A stretch of DNA of 64,000 nt from Massilia psychrophila (lineage in GTDB: Bacteria; Pseudomonadota; Gammaproteobacteria; Burkholderiales; Burkholderiaceae_D), in the NCBI RefSeq assembly GCF_002760665.1, contig NZ_PDOB01000021.1, forward strand, positions 16,413-80,412, written 5' to 3'. The notes below the pieces were generated by a model, which did not search any database, was not told where the DNA came from, and saw only the letters and a list, made by a program, of their open reading frames with translations. Shown one piece after another: positions 1 to 7,930 of the stretch (the first letter of the stretch is position 1; every line of letters begins with the position of its first letter). The translations under genes were made by a program, and so were the position numbers.

Positions 1-2
1 CA

Positions 3-932
3 CTGTCCAAGCAGGCGGAAAAGGCCGACACGAGCGCGCCGGCAGTCGTGTCGACCGGCACCGGCAGCGTGGCGGCGGCCGCGCCGGTCGACGTCCTGGC
101 CATCGCGCCCAAGCCGGCAGCCAGGGTAATGACGCCCGACACGCCGATTTCGCGCATGTCGCAGGAGTGGGAACTGAACGATGCCGCCAAGCGCGGCCGC
201 TACGCCGTGCATCAGCTGTCCGACAATTACCTGCTGCTGGCCAACCAGAGCAACGCCACCAATGACCGCCCGTTTCGCGCCCTGCTGCCGGCGGGCTACA
301 AGTCGAAGCATGCCGAGCTGACCTATCAACTCAGCTTCAAGGCGAAATTGCTGGAAGGCGTCGCCAATACGCCGATCGACATCTGGGCCGGCTACACGCA
401 GAAGAGTTTCTGGCAGGCGTATGCGCGCTCGGAATCGAGCCCATTTCGCGAGACGAACTATCAGCCTGAAGTCATGGCGGTGCTGCCGATCAACAAGCAG
501 TTAGGTCCGGTCAACCTGCGCTTCGCATCGATCGGCTTCATCCACCAGTCGAACGGCCAGTCGGCAACGCTGTCGCGCAGCTGGAACCGGTTCTACGGCC
601 AGATGGGCCTGGAAAGCGGCAACCTGGGCGTCACCGCCCGTATCTGGAAGCGGCTCGACAATGCCAAGTCGAACAACGACAACGCGGACATCACCGATTT
701 TCTCGGCAATGGCGACGTGCGCATCACCTACCGCGACAAGGGGTTCGAATACTCGGCAATGCTGCGGCGCAATTTCGATACCGGCAACGGCGCCGTGCAG
801 GCAGGATTTGCTTTTCCGCTGGCGGTCAATTTGAAGGGTTATGCGCAACTGTTTTCGGGCTACGGGCAAAGTTTGATTGACTACAACTATGCGCAGAAGT
901 CGTTGGGTTTGGGCGTGCTGATGGATTTTTAA
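3..932 (+). CDS. pldA: Outer-membrane phospholipase A (PldA-type), 5' end outside the window
   Basis: Calcium-dependent phospholipase A1/A2 of the outer membrane, hydrolysing acyl chains of phospholipids that reach the outer leaflet. The reading frame is open from base 3, so the gene begins before the window; the GTG at 48 is not a convincing start because coding-like sequence (Ala/Lys rich) continues upstream. The PldA block H-x-S-N-G followed by LSRSWNR is present, with the catalytic His codon at 543 and Ser at 549, and the upstream motif KSFWQAY plus SSPFRETNYQPEV is typical of the family. The rest alternates in short beta strands and ends in an aromatic residue (DF), as expected for a 12-strand barrel. 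Family assignment is firm; the N-terminal signal peptide cannot be seen. Confidence 0.9.
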   Translation: MSKQAEKADTSAPAVVSTGTGSVAAAAPVDVLAIAPKPAARVMTPDTPISRMSQEWELNDAAKRGRYAVHQLSDNYLLLANQSNATNDRPFRALLPAGYKSKHAELTYQLSFKAKLLEGVANTPIDIWAGYTQKSFWQAYARSESSPFRETNYQPEVMAVLPINKQLGPVNLRFASIGFIHQSNGQSATLSRSWNRFYGQMGLESGNLGVTARIWKRLDNAKSNNDNADITDFLGNGDVRITYRDKGFEYSAMLRRNFDTGNGAVQAGFAFPLAVNLKGYAQLFSGYGQSLIDYNYAQKSLGLGVLMDF

Positions 933-944
933 GGTAGCTCCAGC

Positions 945-976
945 CCGTCGTCCTCGCGAACGCGGGGACCCCATGA
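945..976 (+). repeat. REP-like palindrome copy 1
   Basis: A CCGTCGTCCTCGCG...CGCGGGGACCCCATGAC stretch whose halves are self-complementary (TCCTCGCG / CGCGGGGA). It begins 12 bases after the pldA stop. A reversed copy lies at 1034-1061 and a third near 6037-6066, so this is a small dispersed family rather than a one-off hairpin. It may also act as a transcription stop for pldA. Confidence 0.6.
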
Positions 977-1033
977 CGATAAGACCTGATAGCGTTTAAC
1001 GAAGCAAAAAATCGTTACGGATGGGGCAAGCTA

Positions 1034-1061
1034 ATGGGGTCCCCTCAGTCGCGAGGACGGC
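1034..1061 (-). repeat. REP-like palindrome copy 2, inverted relative to copy 1
   Basis: ATGGGGTCCCC...GCGAGGACGGC is the reverse complement of the element at 945-976 with a few changes. The two copies face each other about 60 bases apart, the arrangement seen in paired REP (BIME-like) units between genes. Confidence 0.6.
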
Positions 1062-1176
1062 TGGTAATTGCTCCGCACAACTGCCCATTGCACCCTGCAC
1101 ATTCGCACCGACGGCGCTATGCTGACGAATTGCCGGGCATCGTTGCCTGGCTTTCATTTCGATGGGAGTTCCAGAC

Positions 1177-2232
1177 ATGCGCTATCACCCGCTCGGCCAT
1201 ACCGGACTGTTCGTTTCAGAGCTGTGCCTTGGCACCATGACCTTCGGCGGCTCGGAAGGCATGTGGGGCAAGATCGGCGACCTGCAGCAGGGCGATGCCG
1301 AACGGTTGATCGGGCAGTCGATCGACGCCGGCATCAATTTCATCGATACGGCCGACGTCTACGCCGACGGCATGGCGGAGCAAATCACCGGCCAGGCCCT
1401 CAAAAATCTGAACATCCCGCGCGACGAGGTGCTGGTCGCCACCAAGGTGTTCGGCGAGACCGGCAAGGGGCCGAACGCCCGCGGTGCTTCGCGCAGCCAC
1501 ATCCTGGACGGCGTCAAGGCCAGCCTGAAGCGGCTGCAACTCGACCATATCGACCTGTACCAGTTGCACGGTTTCGACCCGGCCACCCCGATCGAAGAGA
1601 CCCTGCGCGCGCTCGACCAAATTGTGCGGCATGGCCACGTGCGCCACATCGGCGTGTCGAACTGGGCGGCGTGGCAGATCGCCAAGGCACTCGGCATTTC
1701 CGAACGCCTGGGCCTGGCGCGCTTCGATTGCCTGCAGGCGTATTACAGCGTGGCCGGGCGCGATCTCGAACGCGAGCTGATTCCGATGCTGCGCAGCGAA
1801 GGACTCTCCTTGATGGTGTGGAGTCCGCTCGCGGGCGGTCTGCTCAGCGGCAAGTACGGCCGCGAACAAAATGAACAACAGGCCGAGGAAGGCAGCCGCC
1901 GCGTCGCCTTCGACTTTCCGCCGGTCGACAAGGAGCGCGCCTGGGATTGCATCGACGTCATGCGCCCGATGGCTGAAGCAAAAGGCGTGTCGGTGGCGCA
2001 GGTGGCGCTGGCCTGGCTGCTGCACCAGCCGCAGGTGACCAGCGTCATCGTCGGCGCCAAGCGGCCCGAGCAGCTTGCCGACAACATCGCCGCCACCCAG
2101 GTGACGTTGAGCGCGGCCGAGCTCGAACAAATCGACGGCTGCAGCCGGCTGCCGTCCGAATATCCGGGCTGGATGTTCGAGCGGCAGGGCGAGTTCAGGC
2201 GCAAGCAGTTAGCCGAGGCACGCCGGTCCTAA
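1177..2232 (+). CDS. Aldo/keto reductase
   Basis: NAD(P)H-dependent oxidoreductase of the aldo/keto reductase superfamily, a cytoplasmic (alpha/beta)8 barrel of 351 residues. The catalytic tetrad is visible: Asp57 in FIDTAD, Tyr62 in VYADG, Lys90 in VATKVF and His131 in YQLHGFD. The C-terminal cofactor region carries SVIVGAKRPEQLADN, typical of the AKR11/YajO-like group. I start at ATG 1177 (MRYHPLGHTG) because GGGAG sits about 8 bases upstream; the in-frame ATG at 1162 would place that ribosome site inside the gene. It stands alone. Its stop codon touches the 160-bp inverted-repeat element. The substrate cannot be read from the sequence. Confidence 0.9.
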   Translation: MRYHPLGHTGLFVSELCLGTMTFGGSEGMWGKIGDLQQGDAERLIGQSIDAGINFIDTADVYADGMAEQITGQALKNLNIPRDEVLVATKVFGETGKGPNARGASRSHILDGVKASLKRLQLDHIDLYQLHGFDPATPIEETLRALDQIVRHGHVRHIGVSNWAAWQIAKALGISERLGLARFDCLQAYYSVAGRDLERELIPMLRSEGLSLMVWSPLAGGLLSGKYGREQNEQQAEEGSRRVAFDFPPVDKERAWDCIDVMRPMAEAKGVSVAQVALAWLLHQPQVTSVIVGAKRPEQLADNIAATQVTLSAAELEQIDGCSRLPSEYPGWMFERQGEFRRKQLAEARRS

Positions 2233-2390
2233 GTACTCGTCGAGAAATAAATGTGAGGTTTTGGCAAACAGAACCGGATGCGATGCAAGGCGGTCGGTGC
2301 GCCGCAGTGCGAGCACTGCAAGCAGCGGCCAACACAGCAGCGCGGCGGTTATGGACGCCAAAATGCACATTTATTTTTTGGCGGGTACTT
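2231..2390. mobile_element. 160-bp inverted-repeat element (MITE-like)
   Basis: Two 25-base terminal arms, 2231-2255 and 2366-2390, match in inverted orientation at 21 of 25 positions, sharing AAGTAC at the tip and AAATAAATGTG at the inner end. The interior contains a further short palindrome (GCAGTGCGAGCACTGC) and can fold imperfectly on itself. No protein is credible inside. The element fills the gap between the convergent aldo/keto reductase and M28 peptidase genes, and its left tip overlaps the reductase stop codon. It could be a non-autonomous transposable element, or a large bidirectional terminator structure. Confidence 0.55.
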
Positions 2391-2417
2391 AAGACTTGGC
2401 TGTCATGCGCAGTCCGC

Positions 2418-4082
2418 TTACAGCCCGCCAGAGCGCACCTTGCCGAACGCATCGCCAGCTTTCCACGCCGGCATCTTTGGCGTATTGGCGATCATGCGGC
2501 CGAGGTTCAAGGTAAATTGCGCCTGCTGCACCATGCCCGCCAGGTTCCAGGCCGCATCGTACTCGTCCGACACCTGGTGGTAGCGCTGCTCGCCGTACGT
2601 CTCGGCCTTGGCGGTCGATGCCGCGGCATCGACGATGTAATCGCGGCCCCCGGCAATCGAAAACGCCGGGATGCCCGATTTGGCGAAGCTGAAATGGTCG
2701 CTGCGGAAGTATCCGCCGGACAGGTCCGGTTTCGGCATCGCCACTTTCAGGCCCATCGATTTCGCCGCCGCTTCGGCCATGGCGCCAAGCTCGGTGCGCT
2801 CGCTGCCCTGGGTGCCGATGTCGCGCGTGGCGCCAACCCAGTTCAGGCTGTCGAGGTTCAGGTTGGCGGCGGTCTTGTTGGCTGGCCACAGGGGGCTGGC
2901 CGCGTAGGCCGCGCTGCCCAGCAGGCCTTGTTCTTCGGCCGCCACCCACAGGAACATCTGGCTGCGTTTGGCCGGCGACTTCGACGCCTCGAGCGCCATC
3001 GCCAACAAACCCGCCGAGCCGGTGGCGTTGTCGACGGCGCCGTTGTAGATGGTGTCGCCGCTGTCGCCGCTGTCGCCATCCTTGCCTTGCTTGCCCAGGT
3101 GATCCCAATGCGCGCTGTAAATAACGACCTCGTCCTTGAGCTTCGGATCGGTGCCCGGCACGATGCCGGCCACGTTGAACTGGTCGATCAGGCGCACCTC
3201 GGCGCGCGTCTCGCCCTTGACCTTGGCGTTGATCGCCACCGGCTTGAAATTTTTATTTTCGGCTGCCGTGCGCAAGGCGTCGAGGTCGTGCCCGGCCGCC
3301 TTGAACAGGCCGCGCGCGCTCGACTCCGTCATCCAGCCTTGCATCGCGCTACCGCCCTTGCCACTGGCCAGTTGAAAGCGTTCGGCCAGCCAGCTGTTCT
3401 GCACCACGCTCCAGCCGTAGGACGCCGAGGCGTCGGTGTGGATCAGCAACACGCCGGCGGCGCCGTGGCGGGCGGCTTCTTCGAATTTATAGGTCCAGCG
3501 GCCGTAATAGGTCAGGCCCTTGCCGCCGAAACGGTCCGGTTCAAGGCTTGTGGGCATCGGGTCGTTGACCATCATTACCAGCACTTTGCCCTTGCAGTCA
3601 ATGCCCTTGTAGTCGTCCCAGCCCTGCTCGGGTGCCGTAATGCCGTAGCCGACGAACACCAGTTCGGCGTCCATCGCGTGTATCGCGGTGGCGTCGCCCG
3701 GCGCCCATACCCAGTCCTTGCCGAACGTCAGCGCCTGCGCCTTGCCGCCCGCTTCCAGCACAACGCTGCTGGCCTGGGGAGAGGCCTTGATGCCGGCGAT
3801 CTTGACGCTCTGGCGGTAACTGTTGCCGTTGCCCGGTTTTAATCCCGCCGCCATCGCCTGCGATTCGAGGTAGGCCACCGCCAGGTCGCCGCCGCGCTGG
3901 CCGGTGCCGCGCCCTTCCAGCATGTCGCTGGAAAGAAACTGCAGGTGAGCGCGCAACGGCGCTTCCTTGACGGTAAGTGCGGTCGGCGCGGTCGCTGGAA
4001 TGGGTGCGGCATGTGCCGGCATGGCGAACGCGACGCTGGTGGCGAAGGCGCTGCCAATGGCAGAGGAAAGCATCTTTTGCAT
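2418..4082 (-). CDS. Exported M28-family zinc metallopeptidase with PA domain
   Basis: Secreted or periplasmic aminopeptidase of the M28 family, 554 residues. A signal peptide (about residues 1-25, ending in PAHAA) is followed by an N-terminal M28 half, an inserted protease-associated domain (about 100-260) and the catalytic half. The di-zinc ligand set is visible: HWD (His325, Asp327), Asp351 in AVDNATG, Glu383-Glu384 in AAEEQG, the Asp in NLDSL and the late His in RYHQVSDEYD. I chose the ATG at 4082 (MQKMLSS) because AGGAA lies just upstream and a signal peptide follows at once; the frame also has an ATG at 4148 that would bury the signal. Divergent from the M14 gene. Family is firm; substrate unknown. 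Confidence 0.9.
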   Translation of the reverse strand: MQKMLSSAIGSAFATSVAFAMPAHAAPIPATAPTALTVKEAPLRAHLQFLSSDMLEGRGTGQRGGDLAVAYLESQAMAAGLKPGNGNSYRQSVKIAGIKASPQASSVVLEAGGKAQALTFGKDWVWAPGDATAIHAMDAELVFVGYGITAPEQGWDDYKGIDCKGKVLVMMVNDPMPTSLEPDRFGGKGLTYYGRWTYKFEEAARHGAAGVLLIHTDASASYGWSVVQNSWLAERFQLASGKGGSAMQGWMTESSARGLFKAAGHDLDALRTAAENKNFKPVAINAKVKGETRAEVRLIDQFNVAGIVPGTDPKLKDEVVIYSAHWDHLGKQGKDGDSGDSGDTIYNGAVDNATGSAGLLAMALEASKSPAKRSQMFLWVAAEEQGLLGSAAYAASPLWPANKTAANLNLDSLNWVGATRDIGTQGSERTELGAMAEAAAKSMGLKVAMPKPDLSGGYFRSDHFSFAKSGIPAFSIAGGRDYIVDAAASTAKAETYGEQRYHQVSDEYDAAWNLAGMVQQAQFTLNLGRMIANTPKMPAWKAGDAFGKVRSGGL

Positions 4083-4210
4083 GGGTTCCTGGTACGAAAA
4101 TGTGAAGGGAGGGCTGCCCGTCATGCGGGAAGCGAGACGAGCGGCCATTGTACCTGTCCGCTGTGTTGCCTTACCGCATTCTCTAGCGAAACACCAGCGT
4201 GTCGGACATG

Positions 4211-4252
4211 ATCGTCGTCGTCGTCATCGTCATCGTCATCGTCATCGGCGTC
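4211..4252 (+). repeat. GTC/ATC simple-sequence repeat in a divergent promoter region
   Basis: A run of GTC units followed by four ATCGTC hexamers (roughly 4211-4252) lies in the 232-base gap between the divergent M28 and M14 genes. Translated on the minus strand it would give a run of aspartates, on the plus strand Ile/Val, but neither frame looks like a gene. Such tracts change length by slippage and here could change promoter spacing. Confidence 0.75.
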
Positions 4253-4314
4253 AGCGGTGGCTGCATGCGCCAACTGCTGTATCGTAGCGACTCCCACTAC
4301 CTCATTCATACGCC

Positions 4315-6015
4315 ATGCAGAACGACTTCAGCGACCTTCGCACTCCTTACGAAATGGGCAACAGGAACCAGACCACCACCTGGGCCGAATGCATCGCCTG
4401 GTACCAGGCGCTGGCGCGGCGCTTCCCGCACGTGCTTGGCTTTAGCCAGGTCGGCACCTCCGACGCCGGCGTGCCGATCCATGCCGGCGTGGTGACGAGC
4501 GACGGCGTGTTCGAGCGCGCCCAACTGAAGGGCGCGGGGCGCCCGGTCTTCTTCAACAACAACGGCATCCATCCGGGCGAGCCGGAAGGCATCGACGCCT
4601 GCATGGCGCTGGTGCGCGACTTCTGCGTCGATCCGCAGCGCCTGGCCGCGCTGGGCGACACCGTCTTCCTGTTCGTCCCGCTGTACAACGTCGACGGCAG
4701 CCTCAATCGCGCGAATACCTCGCGGGTGAACCAGGACGGCCCCGAGCAGTTCGGCTTTCGCGGCAACAGCCGCCATCTCGACCTGAACCGCGACTTCGTC
4801 AAGTGCGACACGCTCACCGCGCGCGTCTTCAACCAGCTGTTCACCGCCTGGGACCCGGACGTCATGGTCGACACCCACACGTCGAACGGCGCCGACTATC
4901 CGTACACCATGACCTTAATCCACACCCAGGCCGACAAGCTTGGCGGCGAACTCGGCGAATTTTTACGCGGCACCATGCTGCCGGCGCTGTTTAGCAGCAT
5001 GGCCGCGCGCGGCTGGCCGACCTGTCCGTACGTCAATCCGGTCAAGGACAGCCCGGATCACGGCATCGCCGAATTTCTCGAAACACCACGCTTTTCGACC
5101 GGCTACGCCGCGCTGCATCACACCATCGGCTTCATGCCCGAGACCCACATGTTGAAACCCTACGCCGACCGCTACGAGTCGATGCGCGCGCTGGTCGACA
5201 CCGCGCTGGCGTTTACGGTGGCGCACGCCGGCCAAATCCAGGCACTGCGCCGCGCCGCCAGGGACGCGGGAAAAACGCGCCGCGAATGGCCGGTGCACTG
5301 GTCGATGGACGCATCGAAGAGTGCGCGCTTTCGCTTCAAGGGCTACGCCGCCAAGTACAGCGCAAGCCTGCTCGGCGACTACACGCGCCTGTCGTACGAC
5401 CGCAGCGCGCCGTGGGAGCGCGACATCGCTTACTTCAACAGCTTCCCGGCCGATGTGACGGTCGCAGCACCAGGCGCCTACGTGGTGCCGCAGGCGTGGC
5501 GCGAAGTCGTCGAGCGGCTTGAATGGAACGGCGTGCGGATGACGCGCCTGGCGGCCGACGAAGTGATGGACGTCGACTATTACCACATTCAATCGGTGGG
5601 TTCGCGCGCCAACGCCTACGAGGGCCACATGTTCCACGACGAGGTGCAACTGGAGCGGCGCCACGGCCGGATTGGCGTGCGCGCCGGCGACTACGTCGTC
5701 GCTCTCGAGCAGGACAACGCCCGCTACGCCGTCGAGATGCTCGAGCCGCAAGGTCACGACAGTTTTTTCCGCTGGGGGTTTTTCAACAGCGTGCTGGAGA
5801 AAAAAGAAGCGTATTCGGATTACGTGTTCGAAGACCACGCGCTCGAGCTGCTGCAAGGTGAACCGGAACTGAAGGCCGGCTTCGACGCCTGGAAGATCGC
5901 CAACCCGGCGCTGGTATCGGACCAGGCCGCGGTGCTCGATTTTATTTTTGCGAACTGCCAGCGCTATCGGGAACCGGAGTGGCGCCGGTATCCGGTGTTC
6001 ATGCTGGCGCGGTAA
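4315..6015 (+). CDS. M14-family zinc carboxypeptidase (cytoplasmic type)
   Basis: Metallocarboxypeptidase of the M14 family, 566 residues. The zinc site is visible as His86-x-x-Glu89 (GIHPGEPEG) with His188 in MVDTHTSNG; the substrate-binding Asn/Arg motif is NSRHLDLNRDF, and the catalytic Glu276 is in GFMPETHM. The part after about residue 310 is a beta-rich C-terminal extension of unknown role. There is no signal peptide, unlike most peptidases in this window, so it should act in the cytoplasm. The start at 4315 (MQNDFSDLRTP) is supported by the alignment-like N-terminus, although no strong ribosome site precedes it. The substrate could be a peptide, peptidoglycan fragment or an amidated small molecule. 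Confidence 0.85.
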   Translation: MQNDFSDLRTPYEMGNRNQTTTWAECIAWYQALARRFPHVLGFSQVGTSDAGVPIHAGVVTSDGVFERAQLKGAGRPVFFNNNGIHPGEPEGIDACMALVRDFCVDPQRLAALGDTVFLFVPLYNVDGSLNRANTSRVNQDGPEQFGFRGNSRHLDLNRDFVKCDTLTARVFNQLFTAWDPDVMVDTHTSNGADYPYTMTLIHTQADKLGGELGEFLRGTMLPALFSSMAARGWPTCPYVNPVKDSPDHGIAEFLETPRFSTGYAALHHTIGFMPETHMLKPYADRYESMRALVDTALAFTVAHAGQIQALRRAARDAGKTRREWPVHWSMDASKSARFRFKGYAAKYSASLLGDYTRLSYDRSAPWERDIAYFNSFPADVTVAAPGAYVVPQAWREVVERLEWNGVRMTRLAADEVMDVDYYHIQSVGSRANAYEGHMFHDEVQLERRHGRIGVRAGDYVVALEQDNARYAVEMLEPQGHDSFFRWGFFNSVLEKKEAYSDYVFEDHALELLQGEPELKAGFDAWKIANPALVSDQAAVLDFIFANCQRYREPEWRRYPVFMLAR

Positions 6016-6036
6016 GTTAGTACGCTACCCTGATAG

Positions 6037-6066
6037 CCGTCATCCTCGCGCACGCGGGGACGACGC
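6037..6066 (+). repeat. REP-like palindrome copy 3
   Basis: CCGTCATCCTCGCGCACGCG followed by GGGACGA, a third member of the family found at 945-976 and 1034-1061. It occupies the 53-base gap between the convergent M14 and DUF885 genes and could terminate transcription from both sides. Confidence 0.55.
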
Positions 6067-6068
6067 GG

Positions 6069-7901
6069 CTATTTACGCTCCCCAATCCAGCGATCCACCT
6101 TCGCCTCCAGCAGCGACAACGGCAGCGTGCCGTCGCCCAGCACCACCTGGTGAAACGCCGGCAAATTGAACTTGCTGCCGAGCGCCGCGGTTGCCCGCGC
6201 GCGCAGTTGGGCGATTTTCAGCGCGCCGATTTTGTAGCCCAGCGCCTGTCCCGGCCACACCATGTAGCGCTCGGTCTCGCTCTTGGCGACATCGGTGTAG
6301 CCGAGCGTATCTTTCATGTACTGGATCGACTGCTCGCGCGTCCATCCCTTCGCGTGCATGCCGGTGTCGACCACCAGCCGCACCGCGCGCAGCATTTCGT
6401 CGTTCAGGTGGCCGAAATAATCCTCCGGCTTGTCGAACAGGCCCATCTCCTTGCCGAGCGTCTCGGCGTACAGCGCCCAGCCTTCGGTGAAGGCGTTGTT
6501 GCCGCCGAACTTGCGGAAGTTCGGCAAATTCAATTCCTGCAGCAGCGCGATGTGGAAGTGGTGTCCCGGTTGCCCTTCATGCAAAAACAGCGTCACCATG
6601 CCGGTGCTGCCGTACTGTTTCGGATCGTTCACCACTGACCAGAAGACGCCCGGCCGCGAGCCGTCCGCCGCCGGCGCCGTGTAATGGTCGGATGCGGTGG
6701 CGCGGCTCAGTTCCGGTTCCAGCCGCAGGTCGAGCGGGGCTTTCGGGGTGAGCGCGAACAATGCCGGCAGCTTGGTGCGCAGCGTCGCGTCGAGGTCGCG
6801 GTAGACGTCGATCACCTGCTTTTCGGTGGTGAACGGGCGGAACTTGTCCTGCGCCGCGACCCAGTTCGGCAAGCCACTGGCAGGTCCCGTGTAACCCATT
6901 TTCGGCCCGACGATGCCGAACTCGCGCTGGATGCGCGCCACTTCGGTCAGTCCGGTCGCGTGGATTTCTTCCGGCGTCATGGTGGTCGTGGTCTGGCTGG
7001 CGACGCGCGCCAGGTACCAGTCCATTCCGCCCGGCAGCGCACTCCAGCCGGTGCTGGTGCGCGCCGCCGGGATGTATTCCTTGTCGAGAAACGCCGCCAG
7101 CCGCGCCAGCGCCGGCGACAGCCCGGTAGCGATGCTGGCGCGGTAGGCCGCGGTGAGTTTTTTCTTGTCGGCGGCGGAAAACGCAGCGGGCAGGTTGGTG
7201 ATCGGCGTATAGAAAATGCTCGCTTCCGGCGTCGCGCTGACCAGTTTCTGGAATTGCGGCAGGCTTGACACCATCGCCGCCTTCGGCCCGGTGATCCCTT
7301 GCTTCATCCCTTCGCGCATGTTGGCAATCGCCTGGTCGATCCACGCCGGTAGCTGGTTCAACCGGTTCAGGTAGGCCTTGTAGCCTTTGACGGTGGTGAG
7401 CGACTGGGCGGCCTGGCCGCCGGCGTAGTTGGCCAGCGTCACCGGCATGCTGTCCATCTGGTTGATCGGCAGCAGGTGCTCGGGGAATTTCTCGACACTG
7501 AGCTGGGACGCCAGCTCATAGGCGAGGATGTCGTAGTTGATTTGCCCTTTCGCGGTCAACGACGCGCGCGCGATCGCGCGCAGCCGCTGCTGGTAACCGT
7601 GGTACAGCGCGAACTGGCGCGCGCGCACTTGCGGAGCGATCGACATGCCGATCTGGTCGTCGAAGCGGCCGTCGCCGCTCTCGGTCGCGCTGACCGGCTC
7701 GAATCTGGCGAGCGCGTCGTAGTACTGGTTGGCCAGCACGTCGAGCTGCTTGCCGGCCTTGCTGGCGTCGGCGGCGTTAGCAACGGCCGCGACGGCCGCT
7801 GTAGCCGGAGCGGCGGCGGCGGCGGGCGCGAAGGCGATCAGGATGGCGGCGCTGATTGCGCTGATTGCGCTGACGGTATCAATCGGGAAAATCTGTCTCA
7901 T
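6069..7901 (-). CDS. DUF885-family exported peptidase-like protein
   Basis: Protein of 610 residues in the DUF885 family, related to gluzincin metallopeptidases. A long Ala-rich signal peptide covers about residues 1-45. Zinc-site motifs are FLHEGQPGHH (His441, Glu442, then His446/His447) and, 30 residues later, TEGWALYAE with Glu473 as probable third ligand. It is therefore probably a periplasmic or secreted peptidase, although the family has few tested members. It lies 29 bases downstream of the binding-protein gene on the same strand and may be co-transcribed with it. AAGG about 12 bases before the ATG is a mediocre ribosome site. The leader contains a short in-frame DNA repeat coding for AIS units. 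Confidence 0.85.
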   Translation of the reverse strand: MRQIFPIDTVSAISAISAAILIAFAPAAAAAPATAAVAAVANAADASKAGKQLDVLANQYYDALARFEPVSATESGDGRFDDQIGMSIAPQVRARQFALYHGYQQRLRAIARASLTAKGQINYDILAYELASQLSVEKFPEHLLPINQMDSMPVTLANYAGGQAAQSLTTVKGYKAYLNRLNQLPAWIDQAIANMREGMKQGITGPKAAMVSSLPQFQKLVSATPEASIFYTPITNLPAAFSAADKKKLTAAYRASIATGLSPALARLAAFLDKEYIPAARTSTGWSALPGGMDWYLARVASQTTTTMTPEEIHATGLTEVARIQREFGIVGPKMGYTGPASGLPNWVAAQDKFRPFTTEKQVIDVYRDLDATLRTKLPALFALTPKAPLDLRLEPELSRATASDHYTAPAADGSRPGVFWSVVNDPKQYGSTGMVTLFLHEGQPGHHFHIALLQELNLPNFRKFGGNNAFTEGWALYAETLGKEMGLFDKPEDYFGHLNDEMLRAVRLVVDTGMHAKGWTREQSIQYMKDTLGYTDVAKSETERYMVWPGQALGYKIGALKIAQLRARATAALGSKFNLPAFHQVVLGDGTLPLSLLEAKVDRWIGERK

Positions 7902-7930
7902 CGTTGTATTGCCTTGTTTTAAAACAGGTT

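Noticed and set aside
2253..3842. Plus-strand open frame of about 529 codons opposite the M28 peptidase
   Set aside because: Peptidase zinc ligands and signal peptide are on the minus strand; the plus frame has no motifs.
4121..4309. Minus-strand frame with twelve aspartates, and plus-strand Ile/Val counterpart
   Set aside because: Produced by the GTC/ATC simple repeat; no ribosome site or family support.
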